Source: Megalobrama amblycephala (taxonomy: Eukaryota > Chordata > Actinopteri > Cypriniformes > Xenocyprididae). From it: 64,000 nucleotides of DNA. The stretch is taken from the NCBI RefSeq assembly GCF_018812025.1, contig NC_063061.1, positions 7,854,711-7,918,710 of the forward strand, given 5' to 3'. The notes beneath the pieces were generated by a model that was given only the letters and a program-made list of their open reading frames with translations, had not been told where the DNA came from and did no database searches. Shown here piece after piece: positions 24,257 through 35,820 of this stretch. Position 1 is the first letter of the stretch. The number at the start of each line of letters is the position of its first letter. The translations under genes and the position numbers were made by a program.

Positions 24257-24582
24257 AGGGTTATTTCACCCAAAGCTTCCTGAAGCAGTGTTTTGAAATC
24301 GGCCATCACTATATAAGTCGTTATTTTGTTTTTTTGGTGCAACAAAAATATTCTCATCACTTTATAATATTAATATTGAACCACTGTACTCACATGAACT
24401 GATTTAATGGATCTTGAGAGAGGAAATGTCATTGCTCCCTATGAAGGCCTCACGGTGTCATCGGATTTCAACAAAAATATCTTAATTTGTGTTCCGAAGA
24501 TTAACAAATGACTTACGGGTGTGGAACGGCATGAGGGTAAGTAATAAATGACATTACTATCATTTTTGGGTGAACTAACCCT
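24257..24582 (-). mobile_element. AGGG-type MITE, 326 bp, internally shortened
   Basis: TTAA at 24253-24256 precedes AGGGTTATTTCACCC, and the right end is GGGTGAACTAACCCT followed by a decayed TTTAT. The interior matches the right arm of 46149-46745, so the left arm has been deleted. Confidence 0.8.
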
Positions 24583-24899
24583 TTTATAAGTGCCTCAGAA
24601 AAGTGAAGTTAGTTCTGAGAAAAGCTCTATAGCATCATTTGATTGCAGATGAAGATGCTTATTAGAAATTCAAGCATTTTTAAAGTGACTTGCATGTCCA
24701 AATATGTTTCAGGGCCACAGTACATTATAGTGTATTTAAATAGCATTCAGTATATTGTATAGAACCAGAATCATTCTGGCAGATGTGTAACTCTACTGCA
24801 AAGCCTCAAGTCTTTCTATACACTTAAGAGGAGGGACTTCCTTGGTTTGTTGACTGACAGCATTAATCTACCGTAGAAAAGTCTCTCAGGATTCATCAC

Positions 24900-25550
24900 A
24901 GATAGGTGGAGAGAACGCAAACACCCATCTGTGCAGATTTCTCAGGTTTCTCTGAGCATTAGTAATAATAGTTTTCTCTCAGCTGATTACTGACAATTAA
25001 TGTTGATGGGGCGGGACGCGGTTCCACCTCCTGTGAGAAAGCCATGCTGAGACATAATGAAGGAGGAGTCTGATTGGTCAGGACAGCACATGCAAATATG
25101 ACATGAAAGATGTATGGTCTGTGGTTTGGGCTGTTGAAACTTCTGCCGATAGGCTCCAAGTGAATATTTACCCAAACCTAACACAGTTGAAATGGTATAA
25201 ATATCCCTCATTGTACAGTTAAAAAGATTTTTTTAATGTGTTTTAAGCTCTCTGCACATAAGTCCCTCTGTGTGGCATTATATTTTTGGCCTATAAGCAG
25301 GAGGAAACAAGCTCATAAAACCCAAAGCATAATGCAAATTTCAGAGAAAGATTTCTGCTATAAATGTGCAATTACTGACAGGATATTGTTCAGTAATTAA
25401 GATAATTTGCTGTGTAAGAGGAACAAGAAAACATAGGCAGATGTGGCTTCTGGCTCTTAATTAAGGGCTTTAGGCATGAGACAGATTGAAGTTTCAAGTT
25501 CCCACAATTAACAGGTAACGAAAAGTTGGGGAAAGAGTGAAGTGACCATG
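24900..25550. other. Unique non-coding DNA, candidate regulatory element
   Basis: No repeat termini were found. It contains the octamer ATGCAAAT at 25332-25339, a second near 25090 (CATGCAAATATG), and CAATTA/TAATTA cores around 25365-25410. Only sequence style supports a regulatory role. Confidence 0.3.
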
Positions 25551-25613
25551 CAATCATTTATACATACGTAGTTTGGCAGTTTAAAGACATACTTGTTTTG
25601 AAGAATTTAGATG

Positions 25614-25618
<5 letters not shown>

Positions 25619-25656
<38 letters not shown>
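25619..25656. repeat. TA microsatellite
   Basis: Uninterrupted TA dinucleotides. Confidence 0.95.
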
Positions 25657-25660
<4 letters not shown>

Positions 25661-25850
25661 CATTTCATTTTCCCCCAGTATATGTGAATGGTTTAAATAA
25701 AGGATGTCGTCGCATAGACTATAATTGCAACCCTTTGAGTCCATCAGTCATTTTGATTCAAGTGCATGTGAGGGACGTAGACTTTAAAAGAGTTTGAAAG
25801 TCAACAAACTACTTCATATTATGTTACACAGTTAAACAGCACATCACAAA

Positions 25851-25877
<27 letters not shown>
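25851..25877. repeat. AC microsatellite
   Basis: Uninterrupted AC dinucleotides. Confidence 0.95.
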
Positions 25878-25881
<4 letters not shown>

Positions 25882-26358
25882 GACACACAGCCAATCTAGT
25901 CACATACTGTAACTATATATCAATCCTTGTGAAAAATCCGCAATGAGCTCCATGATATGTCCTTTTCACCACCCTGTAGACACAGTATCCCAGCATTTAT
26001 TCAGACTGACAGGTGGACGAGCCAAAAAGGTAGGCCTCACAGTCTAATGTCTCACAGTTTCTTAAAGCTCCCTTTACCACATTTCCCAGCTCTACCACGG
26101 TCAGGATCAGTAACATTGAGTTTGGTGTGGAGAGCTGAAGTTGGGGGGTCTGCAGAAAAAAAGGGTGTGCATGAAGGGGATTTCAGACTCTGCCAGCAAT
26201 TACCCTCTCTCCTGGGTTTCTAGTGTTTCATTCTTTTAGTTAGTAGTGATTTATGATTAAATATGTTGGCTTTTAGGGACTTTCTCCATCAGGAAGTTTA
26301 AATGAACAAAAATGTGCCTTGCCTAGTTTGGTTGTTAATTGCAGTAGTGAACCCTTAA

Positions 26359-26455
26359 AGGGATAGCTCACCCAAAAATGAAAAATATGTCATTCTGTCA
26401 TCACCAAACAGTGGATGGGCCCCATTGACTTCTATATAGTAGAAAATACAGTAGA
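26359..26455 (+). mobile_element. AGGG-type MITE, left end only
   Basis: TTAA (26355-26358) is followed by AGGGATAGCTCACCC and the usual left-arm sequence. It stops near 26455 without a right arm. Confidence 0.65.
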
Positions 26456-27212
26456 ATTATATCGACACTAGGAGTGTCGATTTTAAAACAATTAACTGTG
26501 ATTCATTTTTATACAGTTTCAGTAACTGTATGTTCTTTGATAAAAACAATATAACAATTTTTAGCATTTAATGTGTTATTTAAACAATAAATAATTCGAT
26601 TTAAAAAGCTTATTTCTAATCATATTTACTATTTTGACTGGCCAGTGTCATAAACTGGTGTGGCTTTAGTTGTTAAACTAAACTTAAGAAAACTACAGGA
26701 GAAATATCAAAGCTTTCCACACATTAACAAAAGGCAACATCAAACTATGAACAGAAAGAACTGAGGGTTTAAATACACACAGGGATAATCAACAGAACAA
26801 GAAACAGGTGCGTAACTCAATCAGAAACCATGCAAACAAACTACAAGAACTCGATGTCTTAAAATACCTTTTGTAACTTTAATCATGATTAATACAGTAT
26901 GTATTTAATTTATACTGTGAAGATTATACAGTGTTATTTTACATTTGTTTACTTCATTTCTGTACCTGAAAACTACTGTTAAACCAACCTAAAAAGCACT
27001 GTTTATTTCATATGTATCTTTGTTCTGTTGTATTTATGAAGGCCTGCTGAATGTTAAATGGATCCAATCCATGTTCATCAGAAATTTTTGATGATGCAGG
27101 AATAAACTAGCTAGTATAATTTAATACATGGATTTTTGAACTTTGCTAATTTAAAACATGATCAAACAATATCTATTTTAATGACAAATCTTCAAATAAG
27201 AGAGCAAGTGTC

Positions 27213-27290
27213 AAATATCGGTATCGACCAATAATTGTTAAAATCTGTATCGGCTCAAAAAAATCCTATTGGTGCATCCCTATTATAAAC
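27213..27290. mobile_element. Half of a hAT-type element (TGCATCCCTA end)
   Basis: TATCGGTATCGACCAATAAT and ATTGGTGCATCCCTA match a terminus common in fish hAT repeats. The partner end is missing. A similar half lies at 53397-53472. Confidence 0.45.
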
Positions 27291-27384
27291 ACCAAGCGAA
27301 CCTAAATATATTTTCTTTTTTTTCTTTTTTTTTTTTTTTTTTTGGTGCAGACCAAGAGAACCAAACTACAAGTGTGAACACACC

Positions 27385-27968
27385 CTAAGGCCCCGTCCAC
27401 ACGGAGACGCGTTTAGGTGTATACGCAAAAATTTTGTATCGGATAGGCGTTTTGTCCAGACGAATCTGGCGTTTTCAGAAGGTGAATCCAAAATTTTTTT
27501 AAACCGGGTCCCAGAGTGGATAAATCAGAAAACGACGCCTTTGCGTTTTCATGTGGACAGCCAATCCGTATATTTTGTGAAACAATGATGTCATCACCCC
27601 ACGTGTCGACCCTAGTCAGACGCCGCTAACAGCACAAAACAGCAACAACAACTACAATAGCAGACTCTAGATGCTTGTGTTCGTGTTGCAGAAGCTACTG
27701 AGCCAAAATATAGTGTTATTTCTAAGCGTTACCAAAGTTTGTATACGGTGCGCAAGGTTTATACGCATGCTCCAAGTCTTATTCACTGTTTTAAACTTAA
27801 AACAATTGTGTATCTCTGTGGCAGAATTACAGCGCCACATACTGGTCTGGCATGTGAACTACATCGTTTTGAGCTGGTTTCAGCGGTTTCGTGTGGACGC
27901 AGATATTTCTTAAGACAAGGGGAAAAAAAAGATTGGACAGGGAAAGATCTGGCTTCGTGTGGCCTTAG
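27385..27968. mobile_element. Palindromic MITE, CTAAGGCC ends
   Basis: Begins CTAAGGCCCCGTCCACACGG and ends TTCGTGTGGCCTTAG. Internal phrases GCGTTTTCATGTGGAC and GGTTTCGTGTGGACGC are related. The short reading frames inside are not genes. Confidence 0.65.
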
Positions 27969-28094
27969 TCAGTCTTATAACTTGCAACTCACTCAAGTTT
28001 AAATATGTGGACAACATGCCAATTCTTTGTCTTTTTTATACTTGACAGATCCCAGTCACTATATACCTTATTGAAAAGATCCACTAGACAAGCT

Positions 28095-28203
28095 GCTTAA
28101 GATCTCTTCCTTTGTGTTCCACAGAAGAAAGAAATTCATATGGGTTTGTAACAACACAAGAGCGAATAAATGATGAGAGAAGTTTCTTTTTTGGGTGAAT
28201 TTA
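28095..28203 (-). mobile_element. AGGG-type MITE, right part only
   Basis: TTTGTGTTCCACAGAAGAAA and TTTTTTGGGTGAATTTAA match the right arm of the family. The terminus is decayed. Confidence 0.55.
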
Positions 28204-28229
28204 AGTTCAATTATTAGTCTTTCATGCTT

Positions 28230-29150
28230 TGCATGACATATTTCAATAAACTTTTTTATTGACTCTCACTCAAGCTGAGAAACGAATTGGGTTACATTCC
28301 TCCTGAAGGGTTCTCTCACTGCTGATTTTCACACGGTTAATCTATATCTGCTGCTCGCATTCCAGACACACAGCATACTCTAGCTGGGTTGTTTCACCGA
28401 GCACATGCTCGCCGCTCCGTGATGACTTTAATTGATCTCAACAGCTCTTAAAGATGACAGCCTGAAAACAATTAACACCTTTTCTCAGACGCAGCTGACT
28501 CTATACCTCCGGCCGGCGAAGGCATAATATTTGTTTATGCCTATGGGTCATGTCAGCACACTAAGAGTTTACTGTTTTAAAACAGAGATTTCAGCACTCT
28601 TTAAGAACAGTGAGAGAACAGCTTTGACAGCCTGGTGTTGGTTTAAGAACTTAAACTCTCCAACTGCCCAGTTTGGATGAGAGTTTTAGTCCAGTGTTGC
28701 CTACACTCCCAATGTTTTGATGTTAATCTAGTAGGGCAAGAAAAAAAAAAGGCAGACTTTTCAAACTGACTAGTGGTTGATATATTTATGACATTGAGGA
28801 ATACTTTTGCAATGACCTCACCCTCGCAAGTTTTGCAACAAGTTTAATGTTTCCCGTCAGTGCCTTTGAATTAGCCTGTGTGAAACAAATGTCCAACTGT
28901 CAATATTTATGCAGCAAATGAACCGTTTTACAACTAGATCGGATAGGGATTGGGTTTTTTAAGGTCCACTGTCTGAAGAGCTTATGTTGGCACCTCTGAT
29001 GAAAGTTTTGCATGATGAAATTCAGAATACAGGCCACTCTTAGACCGGTGTAAACTGTCAAAAGTATTAGCGATGATATCATTATTTTGACAGTTTGACC
29101 TTTGAAGTCAAACAGCATAGCAGGCAAAATATGAGCAACATCCTATAAAC
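28230..29150. other. Unique non-coding DNA, candidate conserved regulatory block
   Basis: Around 28430-28500 the text (GATGACTTTAATTGATCTCA, ACAATTAACACC) is rich in homeodomain-like cores. Around 28900-29115 it is also repeat-free. No coding frame is convincing. Confidence 0.3.
29052..29113. promoter_or_regulatory. Perfect 12-bp inverted repeat plus overlapping palindrome
   Basis: AAACTGTCAAAA (29052-29063) and TTTTGACAGTTT (29085-29096) are exact inverted copies with a 21-nt loop that contains ATGATATCAT. The second arm overlaps GTTTGAC-CTTTGAA-GTCAAAC (29093-29113), whose centre resembles a TGACCTTTGA nuclear-receptor-type half site. A small transposon relic is an alternative. Confidence 0.4.
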
Positions 29151-29193
29151 CAAGCACTGAAGGTGGGCAGGCAATGTATGTAGGTTTTCTTAA

Positions 29194-30192
29194 AGGGGTG
29201 GTTGATTATGATTTCACTTTTTTAACTTTAGTTAATTTTGCTGTTTGAGCATAAACAACATCTGCAAAGTTACGACGCTCAAAGTTCAATGCAAAGGGAG
29301 ATATTTTCTTTTACAGAATTCTCTGTTTAAGGCAGGGGTAGGCAAGTTTGGTCCTAGAGAGTTTAGCTCCATCCCTGAAAAAAACCCTCACCTGCCTTTA
29401 GCCTTAGTAATCCTGAAGAGCTTGATTAGCTTGTTTGTTCAGGTGTATTTGATTAAGGTTGGAGCTAAACTCTGCAGGACAGCGGCTCTCTAGGACTGAA
29501 CTTGCCTACCCCTGGTTTAAGGACTACAACAAACGGCTGGTAGAGACTACAATGAGCTTCTTCCCGGGTTGGTGACATCACTAACCCCAACATTTACATA
29601 AACCCCGCCCCCGAGAACACGCAACAAAGGGGGTGAGGCCATGTTAGGCTGCTTTAGAGAAGAGGAAGAGTTGTTGTTGACATGCTGTCATTTTACGCCG
29701 GACTGCTTCACAAACGAGGGTCAATTCAATGCTGGATTTCCACAAAAGATTAACATGACGGCACATGGTAGTCAGTGAGATGAATCAACTCCACAGCAAC
29801 TACATAAATGTATCCACTAACCATTCAGAAACATCCAGATGCAATCTAAAAGTTGTAACTTCTTCCTGAGTCTCCTTGAACACCGTTAGGCCTACTGATA
29901 ATCCTCATTTTGGCTGCGTGAGATTCTCCAGCTTTGTTGTTGTTGAGCAACCAAAACGCAAGCTGTTAAAGCTCTGGCCTCTTCTGGAAAGGGGGCCGGG
30001 AGCAGCAGCTCATTTGCATTTAAAGGGACGCACACAAAAATAGCATGTTTTTGCTCACACCCAAATAGGGGCAAATTCGACAAACTATAATAAATGATCT
30101 GTGGGGTATTTTGAGCTGAAAATTCACAGACACATTCTGGGGACACCAGAGACTTACATTACATCTTGTAAAAGGTGCATTATAGGTCCCCT
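29194..30192. mobile_element. TTAA-flanked MITE, AGGGG ends, 999 bp with a hAT insertion
   Basis: TTAA lies at 29190-29193 and 30193-30196. Termini are AGGGGTGGTTGATTATG and TATAGGTCCCCT. The right arm shares the GTCTGTGAATTTTCAGCTCA theme with the AGGTGCC family. It contains the insertion at 29333-29514. Confidence 0.8.
29333..29514. mobile_element. Short hAT MITE, 182 bp
   Basis: Perfect 16-bp termini CAGGGGTAGGCAAGTT and AACTTGCCTACCCCTG are flanked by an exact 8-bp duplication GTTTAAGG (29325-29332, 29515-29522). It is nested in the 29194-30192 element. Confidence 0.95.
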
Positions 30193-30196
30193 TTAA

Positions 30197-30418
30197 TTTT
30201 CTACTTGCACAGTGGATGTCTATGGCACCTCAAAGAACTATATAAAAACAAATTAAGAAATTTGGCAGCATTGGAGAAGGTCACAATTTTCCTTGTGCCA
30301 ATTTTGGAGTCCTCTAGCACCTTTAAAAGTTCAAATGTTCAAGATGAACAAAGGTCTCACCGGTTTGGAACGACATGAGTAATTAATGTCAATTTTCTTT
30401 TTTGGGTGAACTAACCCT
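30197..30418 (-). mobile_element. AGGG-type MITE, right half
   Basis: The right terminus GGGTGAACTAACCCT is followed by TTAA at 30419-30422. The left arm is missing, and the tract abuts the preceding element at its TTAA. Confidence 0.6.
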
Positions 30419-30492
30419 TTAATATATTTTAAATATATTACTAAAGTGCTAAACTTCATCATTACAATGAGTAATTAACTTATAACTCTTAA

Positions 30493-31265
30493 AGGGTTAG
30501 TTCACCCAAAAATGAAAATTATGTCATTAATGACTCACCCTCATGTCGTTCCACACCCGTAAGACCTCCGTTCATCTTCGGAACACAGTTTAAGATATTT
30601 TAGATTTAGTCCGAGAGCTTTCTGTCCCTCCATTGAAAGTGTTTGTACGATAGACTGTCCATGTCCAGAAAGGTAATAAAAACATCATCAAAGTAGTCCA
30701 TGTGACATCAGTGGGTTAGTTAGAATTTGTTGCAAGCATCGAAAATACATTTTGGTTCAAAAATAACAAAAACTACGACTTTATTCAGCATTGTATTCTC
30801 TTCCGGAATCCTCTCCATTGAATTGATTCCATTGAATCCTTTCATCTGTCGGCGTTGGTAATGCACTTTTACGTCGCCGTGGTTGTTTTTGGCGATTAGG
30901 ACATCCACGACATGGACACTTACGCACCATTTTAAAAAATATAGCAATACCAAAATACAAACAATGTAGAATAGCTTGAATACAGCGTGCGTCTCCCTCA
31001 GACTGAAAACAAAGCTTCTTCTTATTCTTCTTCTTGTTTTGCGGCGGTTGGCGTCCAGCATTTTGGTGCATTACTGCCCCCTTCTTGTAAACGAAGCTTG
31101 GGCACACCAGATTACACGTCAGCAGCGTCTTATGTCAGCAGCGTCACTGCGGAGTCGTGAACGCGGATTGACAACAGACCCGGAAGAGAATACAATGCTG
31201 AATAAAGTCGTAGTTTTTGTTATTTTTAGACCAAAATGTATTTTCAATGCTTCAAAATGTCGCTT
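30493..31265. mobile_element. AGGG-type TTAA element with hairpin arms and a THAP fragment in the loop
   Basis: TTAA 30489-30492 precedes AGGGTTAGTTCACCC. The arms 30735-30812 and about 31180-31260 are inverted copies (ACGACTTTATTCAGCATTGT against ACAATGCTGAATAAAGTCGT). The right terminus beyond about 31265 is missing. The loop carries the THAP-like start at 30781-30930. Confidence 0.7.
30781..30930 (-). pseudogene. N-terminal THAP-domain fragment
   Basis: From the ATG at 30930 the frame reads MVRKCPCRGCPNRQKQ and ends after 49 codons at 30781-30783. C5 and C10 have the C-x4-C spacing of a THAP start, the PNR triplet is typical, and LPTPTDERIQW fits the F/L-P...R..W segment before the third zinc ligand. 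The C-x2-H pair and AVPxxF are absent: past QWNQF the frame enters the palindromic arm. It is probably a truncated first exon of the transposase that once mobilised this family. Its short length leaves some room for coincidence, though a second THAP exon lies in an element with matching ends at 6865-7164. Confidence 0.55.
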
Positions 31266-31802
31266 TTAAGCACCAGTTTGTGTCTTCTTTAGACAAAGAG
31301 GCCAAAAAGGAACAGAAAGACCCGTCCAATATGGACCACTTTTGGAATATTTTAAAGATTTTTCTGCAAATCATAACAGATACATCTAGTGAAATGACAA
31401 AAAAGGTCCTGAAGCAGTTTTGCTAAACAATAAGTTGAAGTAAGGTGTAAAAAAAAAAAAAAAAACAAGCTAACAAGCTAACTCAATAGATGTGTTCTCT
31501 TAAAAGATTCCTCTCTTTTCACAAACCTCCATGTACAAACAAAGTTCACCTCATTAAAAGCTTGATAAAAGGAGCAATCCAAGTCTATAAATTCAAAAGA
31601 GTTTTCTTATCCCATGGGCACAGGTCCCAGTAAACCCCAGATTAGCAATGTGACTTAAAAAGTGCTCATTTTTGCATTACTAGCCAGTTTATTTTGGTAA
31701 CAGCTCTGGAATGCATTCCCTCTTGTTGGTTGTGCCTGAAATAAAACTCTTTGTATCCTGGTAAATGCTGCCACACTTAATAAAAAAAGGAGCCTCCCTC
31801 TA

Positions 31803-32066
31803 TAGTTGTTCACCCAAAAATGAAAACGCTGTCATCATTTACTTTTCTTCTGTGAAACACAATTGAAGATATTTTGAAAAATGTCTTAGTGTTTGTTTGT
31901 TCATAGAGTACTGTATCAGGTGTTGTTTTGGACCCCATTGAATTTGATTGTATATGGACTAAATCAGTTCTTCATAATATCTTGTTTTGTCTTCCGCCCG
32001 AAGAAAAAATCATTTGGAACGACATGAAGATGGTGAGAAAATTGTTTGCGTGAACCGTACCTTTAA
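31803..32066. mobile_element. Degraded AGGG-type MITE
   Basis: GTTCACCCAAAAATGAAAAC opens the tract, GGACCCCATTGAATTTGATT lies in the middle, and GTGAACCGTACCTTTAAG closes it. Both ends are mutated. Confidence 0.6.
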
Positions 32067-32069
32067 GAG

Positions 32070-33690
32070 AAAGGATACATTTTCATTTTCAGAATGGTTG
32101 TTTTTAAAAGCAGTGCAGTAAAGCATATTGTATCTTTGTCTATTTATCAGTCAAACTTGGAAATGAGTATTGTTAAGAGAAACTGAGACGTAAAAGAGAA
32201 CACCCAGCCCCTAAAACACTGCCAGTTTTTATGTGACAGGCTAAACTGCGGGCAGCTGTTCAGACAAAGGATCTGAGTACAGACTAAGGCAATTGTAATT
32301 CAGCATAAACAGTCCATAACAGTGTCAATTGTTTCCAGCTTGTAGGTACTGTAACAAAACTCTGGCATAATGCCACGCAGGCACCGCTTCCCTGGTCCAG
32401 TGGGCAGTTTGCCCTAAAGGGCCAAAACATGTACTTACAACCGCAGAAATGAACTACAACCGTGTTGATTTTCTGATTCTGATTTAACCAGATGGTTTTA
32501 AAGGGTTTTAGAAACTCCACACTTTGCGCAATTTTTTTTTCAGGGCCATTCTCAGGCAACAGTTCAATTTTTCTATGCATGTCCTCATGACTTACTATTG
32601 ATATACGTAACAGGAATATAAAATAACTGTATCAGTATTTCATTATGGTTATATAATATATTGTTTCTTGCACAAAGAACAAGAATAATGACTGAGAAAT
32701 TTTGGTGTGATATTTTCTGCCTTTTTATATATATTTGCACTGATATTCAACCCTAAAACATTTTGAATGTATTATGGAAATAATATGTTTTAAAATAATA
32801 CTCTTAAGTGTGAAATTGGACACTTCATTGCATGTTCTTTGCAATTAAATGTAAATGTATATAATAGTTAAAATGTATAATATTTTACATTATTATTAAA
32901 TGCAATTAGCTGAATTTTGGAGTGTATAACTGGGGGTATATGTATGCATTATTACTTATTTTGTCTTTGAATATGATTAAAGTGCTGAATGTACTGACAA
33001 GCATTTATGTTAAAATATATTGTAATGTCATTTCCAGTGAAACATGTATTTAAATGTATTTGTAATGATGCAATTGCAATTTAGTACATTTAAAATATAT
33101 GAACTTAACTTGATTAACATATTAATCAAAATAATTACTTATTTAAAGCATGACAAAAGGTTATTAAAACAATTCAAAAGTGTATTTTTAAAAATATACT
33201 TAAAGAAAAATAGTCATGAATGAGTAATGATTTTAAGTACACTTAAGCAGCTCTTTATTTTATTAATATATTATCTGCAAGTACAGTTTAAAATATATAT
33301 ATAACCACAAACAGATTAAATAATTTAAAATTAAAAGAACATTTCTAGTATTGTTTCCCCTTCTATAATTGGGAAGGCCTAAGCGAATAGATGTTGAACA
33401 CAGTAAACTGTGTAGATACACACACTGACAAATCATGCATTTCTTTATTTTGAAAAACTGTGATTGTTTGTTGGAAATGACTTGGGCTGTGGGTTTTGAA
33501 AGGGTTACAGACCTGAAGCTGGGACAAGTTTGGCGATCCAGAACTATTTGTCAGGTTTTATGAACGATAATGGTCAGAGCTTGTTTACTCAGCTGAGTTT
33601 CCCATGGCAAATGCAGTCCAAATCACTGTGCATGGTCACGGACATGGTGCTGTATTTTCTTTTGCTCTCTGCTATAACAAAACAAAGCTG
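32070..33690. other. AT-rich non-coding DNA
   Basis: No gene, transposon terminus or RNA gene is visible. Confidence 0.5.
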
Positions 33691-33779
33691 ACCAAAAAAA
33701 AAAAAAAAAAAAAACATAAAACAATGCATAATTTCCCATTGTTCTTTGTATGTGTGTGCCATATGGAAACAATTGTCTT

Positions 33780-33785
<6 letters not shown>

Positions 33786-33865
<80 letters not shown>
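33786..33865. repeat. Long pure TG microsatellite
   Basis: About 40 uninterrupted TG units end in GCGCGTG. A run of 20 A lies shortly upstream near 33694-33713. Frames through it read poly-CV or poly-HT. Confidence 0.95.
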
Positions 33866-33869
<4 letters not shown>

Positions 33870-34710
33870 TGTTCATTTCTGAACCAAAGTCTTTTTTTTC
33901 TTCCAAGTGGCATGCATTTTGCACATCCACATCTATATTATTATTCAACTCCAGCTAAAATGTTTTGTTTCTTGTATTTTTTCTCTGTTACAGCTAAACA
34001 AATACAGTTTTAATATGCCATTACTTTACTATTATACATATGAATCAAATGAATTATTGCACTAAATGTGTTCCTAAGAGCATCAAAAAACACCATAACT
34101 GTATGTTACTGCAATAGTATTTTTTTTTGTAAGGGGACCAAATACAGATGCCAATTATTTTTGTGTCATGAGTCATATTTTTTTATTAGGTGTAACTGGA
34201 ATGTGAAGTCTAGGACTCATATATTGTGTATTTTTAGGTGTAATAGTGCCCTCTGTTGGGGAATATAACCCTCAGTCAGAACACTTCAGACCTCTCAGCA
34301 GAAACCAGAAAATATGAGCTCATAAAAAGTATTCAAATCATCCCATAAAGGGAATTTGATTAAATAAATGATCAATTAAACAAAATTAACATACTGATTC
34401 AATTGGAATTTGGAAATGTGTTATGTTCTTTTTTTAATTATGTTGGTTTTAGTCATTCAACAAGTATGTACATGTGTTTTCCCACTGTGAATGAGTTGAA
34501 TAATAAGCATGAAGCAGCCCTTTAAATGGAAGATCATTTTTCATACTGTTTCACGATGCACTCACAGTTATTGTGTATTTTTAGAATGCTAGAAGTATAA
34601 AACTTAGACCAAGTGACAAACCTAAGACTAAAACTAAGTGAAACCATGATATTTACTTACAACTGTGTGAAAACCTTTACATTACATAAATGGTAACCTA
34701 AAAAAATTAA

Positions 34711-35710
34711 AGGGATAGTTAAATAGTTAAATTAAATGGTTTAGCTCCTGTGTACTTAACCGATCTTCTTGCCCTACAATCCTTCACGCTCTTTAAGATC
34801 ACAAAACTCTGGACTTCTGGTTGTACCTAGGATAGCTAAGTCCACTAAAGGAGGGAGAGCGTTTTCACATTTGGCTCCGAAACTCTGGAATAGCCTTCCT
34901 GATAATGTTCGGGGCTCAGACTCGTTCATCCAGTTTAAATCTAGATTAAAGACACATCTCTTTAGCCAAGCGTTCACATAATGCATCTCATATCAGATCA
35001 ATTGCACATGACTATCTTTGCTTAATGTTATGAACAGCAGCTACGCTAATTTTTCTCCATTTGCTTTTTTTGTTTTATCTCGGGTACATCAGCTTCAGTT
35101 TGGATCCAGCCTCTTAAGAAGACCTCAGATGACCAACACCTTTGAAGAAGACGGCGCCAACTCCTGCGAGGACTTCAGAAGATGCAATCATCTGGATCAA
35201 CATGCACATTCCCAAATTTCTATATATCCTAATTATTGTTAATATGTAATTCATTTTTCCAGGAGCTCATTGCTTCTACTATCAGTTAAACTGCTAACAG
35301 TGATTGTAAATTAATTGCCTAAATTATTACATTATTTGCTAAATGCATTCTTTAAATTGTAATGTTGACATGCATTCTTTGTAAAGCTGCTTTGAAACAA
35401 TATGTATTGTGAAAAGCGCTATACAAATAAATGTGAATTGAATAGTTCACCCAAAAATGAAAATCACCCTCATGTCGTTTCAAACCCGAGACATTTGTTT
35501 ATCTTTGGAACACAAGTTTTGGTTTTTTTGTTGAAATCTGAGAGCTTTCTGTCCCTCCATAGACATAGTCTTTGGAACTTTGATGCTTCAAAAAGTTCAT
35601 AAAGAGATCGTAAAAATAATCCACATATGAATTGAGTGGTTGAGTAATTTAGGGCGACATCAGGGTGAGTAACTAATGACAGAATTTTCATTTTTGTGTG
35701 AACTAACCCT
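34711..35710. mobile_element. AGGG-type MITE split by a LINE insertion
   Basis: TTAA lies at 34707-34710 and 35711-35714. The left end AGGGATAGTT is cut after 10 bases. The element resumes at 35442 with ATAGTTCACCCAAAAATG and ends GTGTGAACTAACCCT. Without the LINE it would be about 270 bp. Confidence 0.85.
34721..35441 (+). pseudogene. 5'-truncated L2-type LINE, C-terminus and 3' UTR
   Basis: The frame 34769-34981 encodes the C-terminal tail typical of L2-clade polyproteins: YNPSRSLRSQNSGLLVV, then GRAFSHLAPKLWNSLPDNVR, then SRLKTHLFSQAF before TAA. Upstream APVYLTDLL is in another frame, so there is a frameshift near 34769. The 3' UTR follows and ends AAAGCGCTATACAAATAAAT plus GTGAATTGAAT, a common fish LINE tail. 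ATAGTT is present on both sides (34715-34720 and 35442-35447) as a short target duplication. No endonuclease or reverse transcriptase is left, so it cannot move by itself. Confidence 0.85.
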
Positions 35711-35820
35711 TTAATATCTAAGTCCAATATATTATTAAATATCAAATTGAATACATTAATTTATACCAACAAAAAATATGGGTTAAATCAGGTTAAAATA
35801 GCTCTTTAACTTAAAAATTG

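Noticed and set aside
33604..34013. Open frames with long poly-CV and poly-HT runs
   Set aside because: They read through the 80-bp TG microsatellite at 33786-33865.
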